A DNA stretch of 64,000 nt. Source: Flavobacterium sp. LHD-85 (GTDB lineage Bacteria; Bacteroidota; Bacteroidia; Flavobacteriales; Flavobacteriaceae). Positions 62,543 through 64,000 of this stretch are shown here, piece after piece. Position 1 is the stretch's first letter; every line of letters begins with the position of its first letter. The notes under the pieces were generated by a model. It was not told where the DNA came from and ran no database searches. It saw only the letters and a list, made by a program, of their open reading frames with translations. The DNA is taken from contig NZ_JAVFVR010000001.1 of NCBI RefSeq assembly GCF_030929595.1, positions 1,116,001 through 1,180,000 on the forward strand, given 5' to 3'. The position numbers and the translations under genes were made by a program.

Positions 62543-63694
62543 ATGTTAAGAGAAATATACATTACAGAAACGAATTGTATCACGCCTTTAGGTTTTGATG
62601 TTGAATCTAATATCAGCGCCATTCTTAGCGGTGATTCTGGAATTCAACTTCATAACGATGTTTCTTTGATGCCGAATCCGTTTTATGCTTCGATTATTTC
62701 TAATGAAAAAATAAACAGTGCTTTTTCAAAAATCAGCACTGAAACCAAATATTCCCGTTTAGAGAAAATGATGATTTTGGCTTTAGAACCTATTATCAAA
62801 AACTCAAACGTAGAATTAAATTCAAAAACCGCTTTTATACTTTCTACCACAAAAGGAAATGTAACCGCTTTAGCAAATGATTCTGGCGACAATTTCAACA
62901 ACGCACATTTAGATGTTCTAGCTAAAAACGTTGCCAATTTCTTCGGATTCCAAACACAACCCATTGTAGTTTCAAATGCCTGTGTTTCTGGAATTTTGGC
63001 TGTTTCAGTTGCTAAAAGAATGATTCAGTCTGAACTTTATGACAGCGTTTTTGTGGTGGCTGGAGATGAAGTTTCAGAATTTGTTTTGTCTGGTTTTAAT
63101 GCTTTTCAGGCGATGAGCGAACTACCTTGCAAACCCTATTCTAAAAACAGAACTGGAGTAAGTTTAGGCGAAGCGGCAGCAGCAGTTTTAGTTTCGGCGG
63201 AAGCCAAAAACGCTAAAATAAAAGTAATTGGCGACAGTTCTATAAACGATGCCAATCATATTTCTGGGCCTTCAAGAACAGGTGAAGGTTTGTTTAGAAG
63301 TATTCAAAATGCTTTGAAAGAAGCTCAAATTGAAGCTCAAAAATTAGATTATATTTCAGCACACGGAACCGCAACTCCTTATAATGACGAAATGGAAGCG
63401 ATTGCCTTAACTCGTTTAGATTTACAAAATGTTCCAGTAAATAGTTTAAAAGGATTTTACGGTCATACACTTGGCGCTTCGGGATTATTGGAAACCGTAA
63501 TTGCAATAGAATCTGCCAATCAAAATAAACTTTTTGAATCCAAAGGTTTTGATGAAATTGGAGTTAGTGAAAATATTAATGTGATTGAAAAAAATGGAGA
63601 AAAAAATATTGAATATTTTCTAAAAACGGCTTCTGGATTTGGAGGTTGTAATACGGCTGTGGTTTTTGAGAAAGTGAAACACAAATTACACTAA
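62543..63694 (+). CDS. Beta-ketoacyl synthase
   Basis: 383 residues from the ATG giving MLREIYITETNCITPLGFDV; the TTG upstream lies in repeat DNA. Catalytic residues are complete: Cys147 in VSNACVSGIL, His274 in ISAHGTATPYND and His308 in FYGHTLGASG. The next partial gene looks like its chain-length-factor-type partner. Role in polyene elongation. Confidence 0.9.
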   Translation: MLREIYITETNCITPLGFDVESNISAILSGDSGIQLHNDVSLMPNPFYASIISNEKINSAFSKISTETKYSRLEKMMILALEPIIKNSNVELNSKTAFILSTTKGNVTALANDSGDNFNNAHLDVLAKNVANFFGFQTQPIVVSNACVSGILAVSVAKRMIQSELYDSVFVVAGDEVSEFVLSGFNAFQAMSELPCKPYSKNRTGVSLGEAAAAVLVSAEAKNAKIKVIGDSSINDANHISGPSRTGEGLFRSIQNALKEAQIEAQKLDYISAHGTATPYNDEMEAIALTRLDLQNVPVNSLKGFYGHTLGASGLLETVIAIESANQNKLFESKGFDEIGVSENINVIEKNGEKNIEYFLKTASGFGGCNTAVVFEKVKHKLH

Positions 63695-63760
63695 TTTTCA
63701 CGAATTAATTAGTGTCATTTAAACCCAATCAAAATCTGTGTTAATTCGTGAAATTAGTGT
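63688..63760. repeat. Inverted repeat overlapping the ketosynthase stop
   Basis: Arms acactaattttcacgaattaa (63688-63708) and ttaattcgtgaaattagtgt (63741-63760), one base longer on the left. It also covers the stop codon at 63692-63694. Confidence 0.7.
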
Positions 63761-63773
63761 TTAAATTAAAACA

Positions 63774-64000
63774 ATGACTCAAAACAAAACCTACATACAA
63801 TCCTACATCACCATCCAAAACAACGAAATTGTTTTGAACGGAACTTCTGTATTCAAAATTGAACCGACCGATTTTGCTGATTTCTCGAAACAAGTGTATC
63901 GTAATTTTGAAATGCAATATCCAAAGTTTTTCAAAATGGATGCTTTGAGCAAACTGGCTTTTTTAGGATCAGAATTGCTTTTGAGTCCGATAACCTCAAC
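63774..64000 (+). CDS. Ketosynthase-like partial gene at right edge
   Basis: 75 codons are visible, beginning MTQNKTYIQSYITIQNNEIV and continuing to LLSPITS at the edge. The segment KFFKMDALSKLAFLGSELLL resembles N-terminal regions of ketosynthase/chain-length-factor proteins in aryl-polyene clusters. No catalytic residues lie in the visible part, so the call rests on context. Confidence 0.6.
   Translation, partial: MTQNKTYIQSYITIQNNEIVLNGTSVFKIEPTDFADFSKQVYRNFEMQYPKFFKMDALSKLAFLGSELLLSPITS

Overview
The window is typical of a soil or freshwater Flavobacterium (Bacteroidota), close to F. johnsoniae. The DNA is AT-rich. There is a SusC/SusD-centred polysaccharide utilisation locus (PUL) and a flexirubin/dialkylresorcinol pigment cluster. 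Several intergenic regions carry the Bacteroidota -7 element TAnnTTTG, and many lipoproteins are encoded. The tyrosine ammonia-lyase at 48670 matches my memory of the F. johnsoniae enzyme almost residue for residue.

Layout. (1) 1-3.4 kb: housekeeping and small genes (PRPP synthetase cut by the window edge, tRNA-Leu, an OsmC-like protein, an alpha/beta hydrolase). (2) 3.4-23.4 kb, all on the minus strand: an arabinan PUL. Transcription from ~23.4 kb runs through susC, susD, five GH43 genes, one GH51 and one GH127. A second unit from ~8.8 kb carries araB-araD-araA and a lipoprotein aldose epimerase. (3) 24-31.2 kb: a Nudix-type AraR repressor, a GntR regulator divergent from galM-galK-galT, and a sodium/sugar symporter. 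Surface endo-arabinanases should cut arabinan, SusCD import the oligomers, periplasmic GH51/GH43/GH127 release arabinose, and AraBAD feed it to the pentose phosphate pathway. The Leloir genes would take the galactose that accompanies arabinan in pectin. I found a family of 21-bp palindromes, TAARTGT-N7-ACAYTTA, upstream of araB (two), susC (three), araR (one) and the symporter (one), which I propose as the AraR regulon.

(4) 31.4-37.2 kb: a non-phosphorylative L-fucose pathway (SDR dehydrogenase, UxaA-type dehydratase, second SDR, FAH-family hydrolase, mutarotase) with an AraC regulator. No lactonase or dedicated permease is in view. (5) 37.4-47.2 kb: an accessory island with a LysM-like protein, a PAAR-like DUF4280 protein and an 866-residue protein with a central OmpA domain and an unrecognised C-terminal half. 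Eight small genes follow, five of them lipoproteins, and two families are duplicated (A, C, B1, B2, A, B3, then two singletons). It looks like a contractile-injection payload with an amplified immunity-like array, and it is the best candidate here for an undescribed system.

(6) 47.3-64 kb: the flexirubin cluster. It holds a flavin-dependent halogenase-like oxidoreductase, tyrosine ammonia-lyase, FabG, ketosynthases, ACP, acyltransferase, DarA, DarB, two hotdog dehydratases, thioesterase, ABC exporter, a BtrH-like protein and several unknowns. It runs off the right edge inside another ketosynthase-like gene.

Short inverted and direct repeats, several beginning gccacgaatt, fill many intergenic gaps. 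I saw no CRISPR array, rRNA or insertion sequence.
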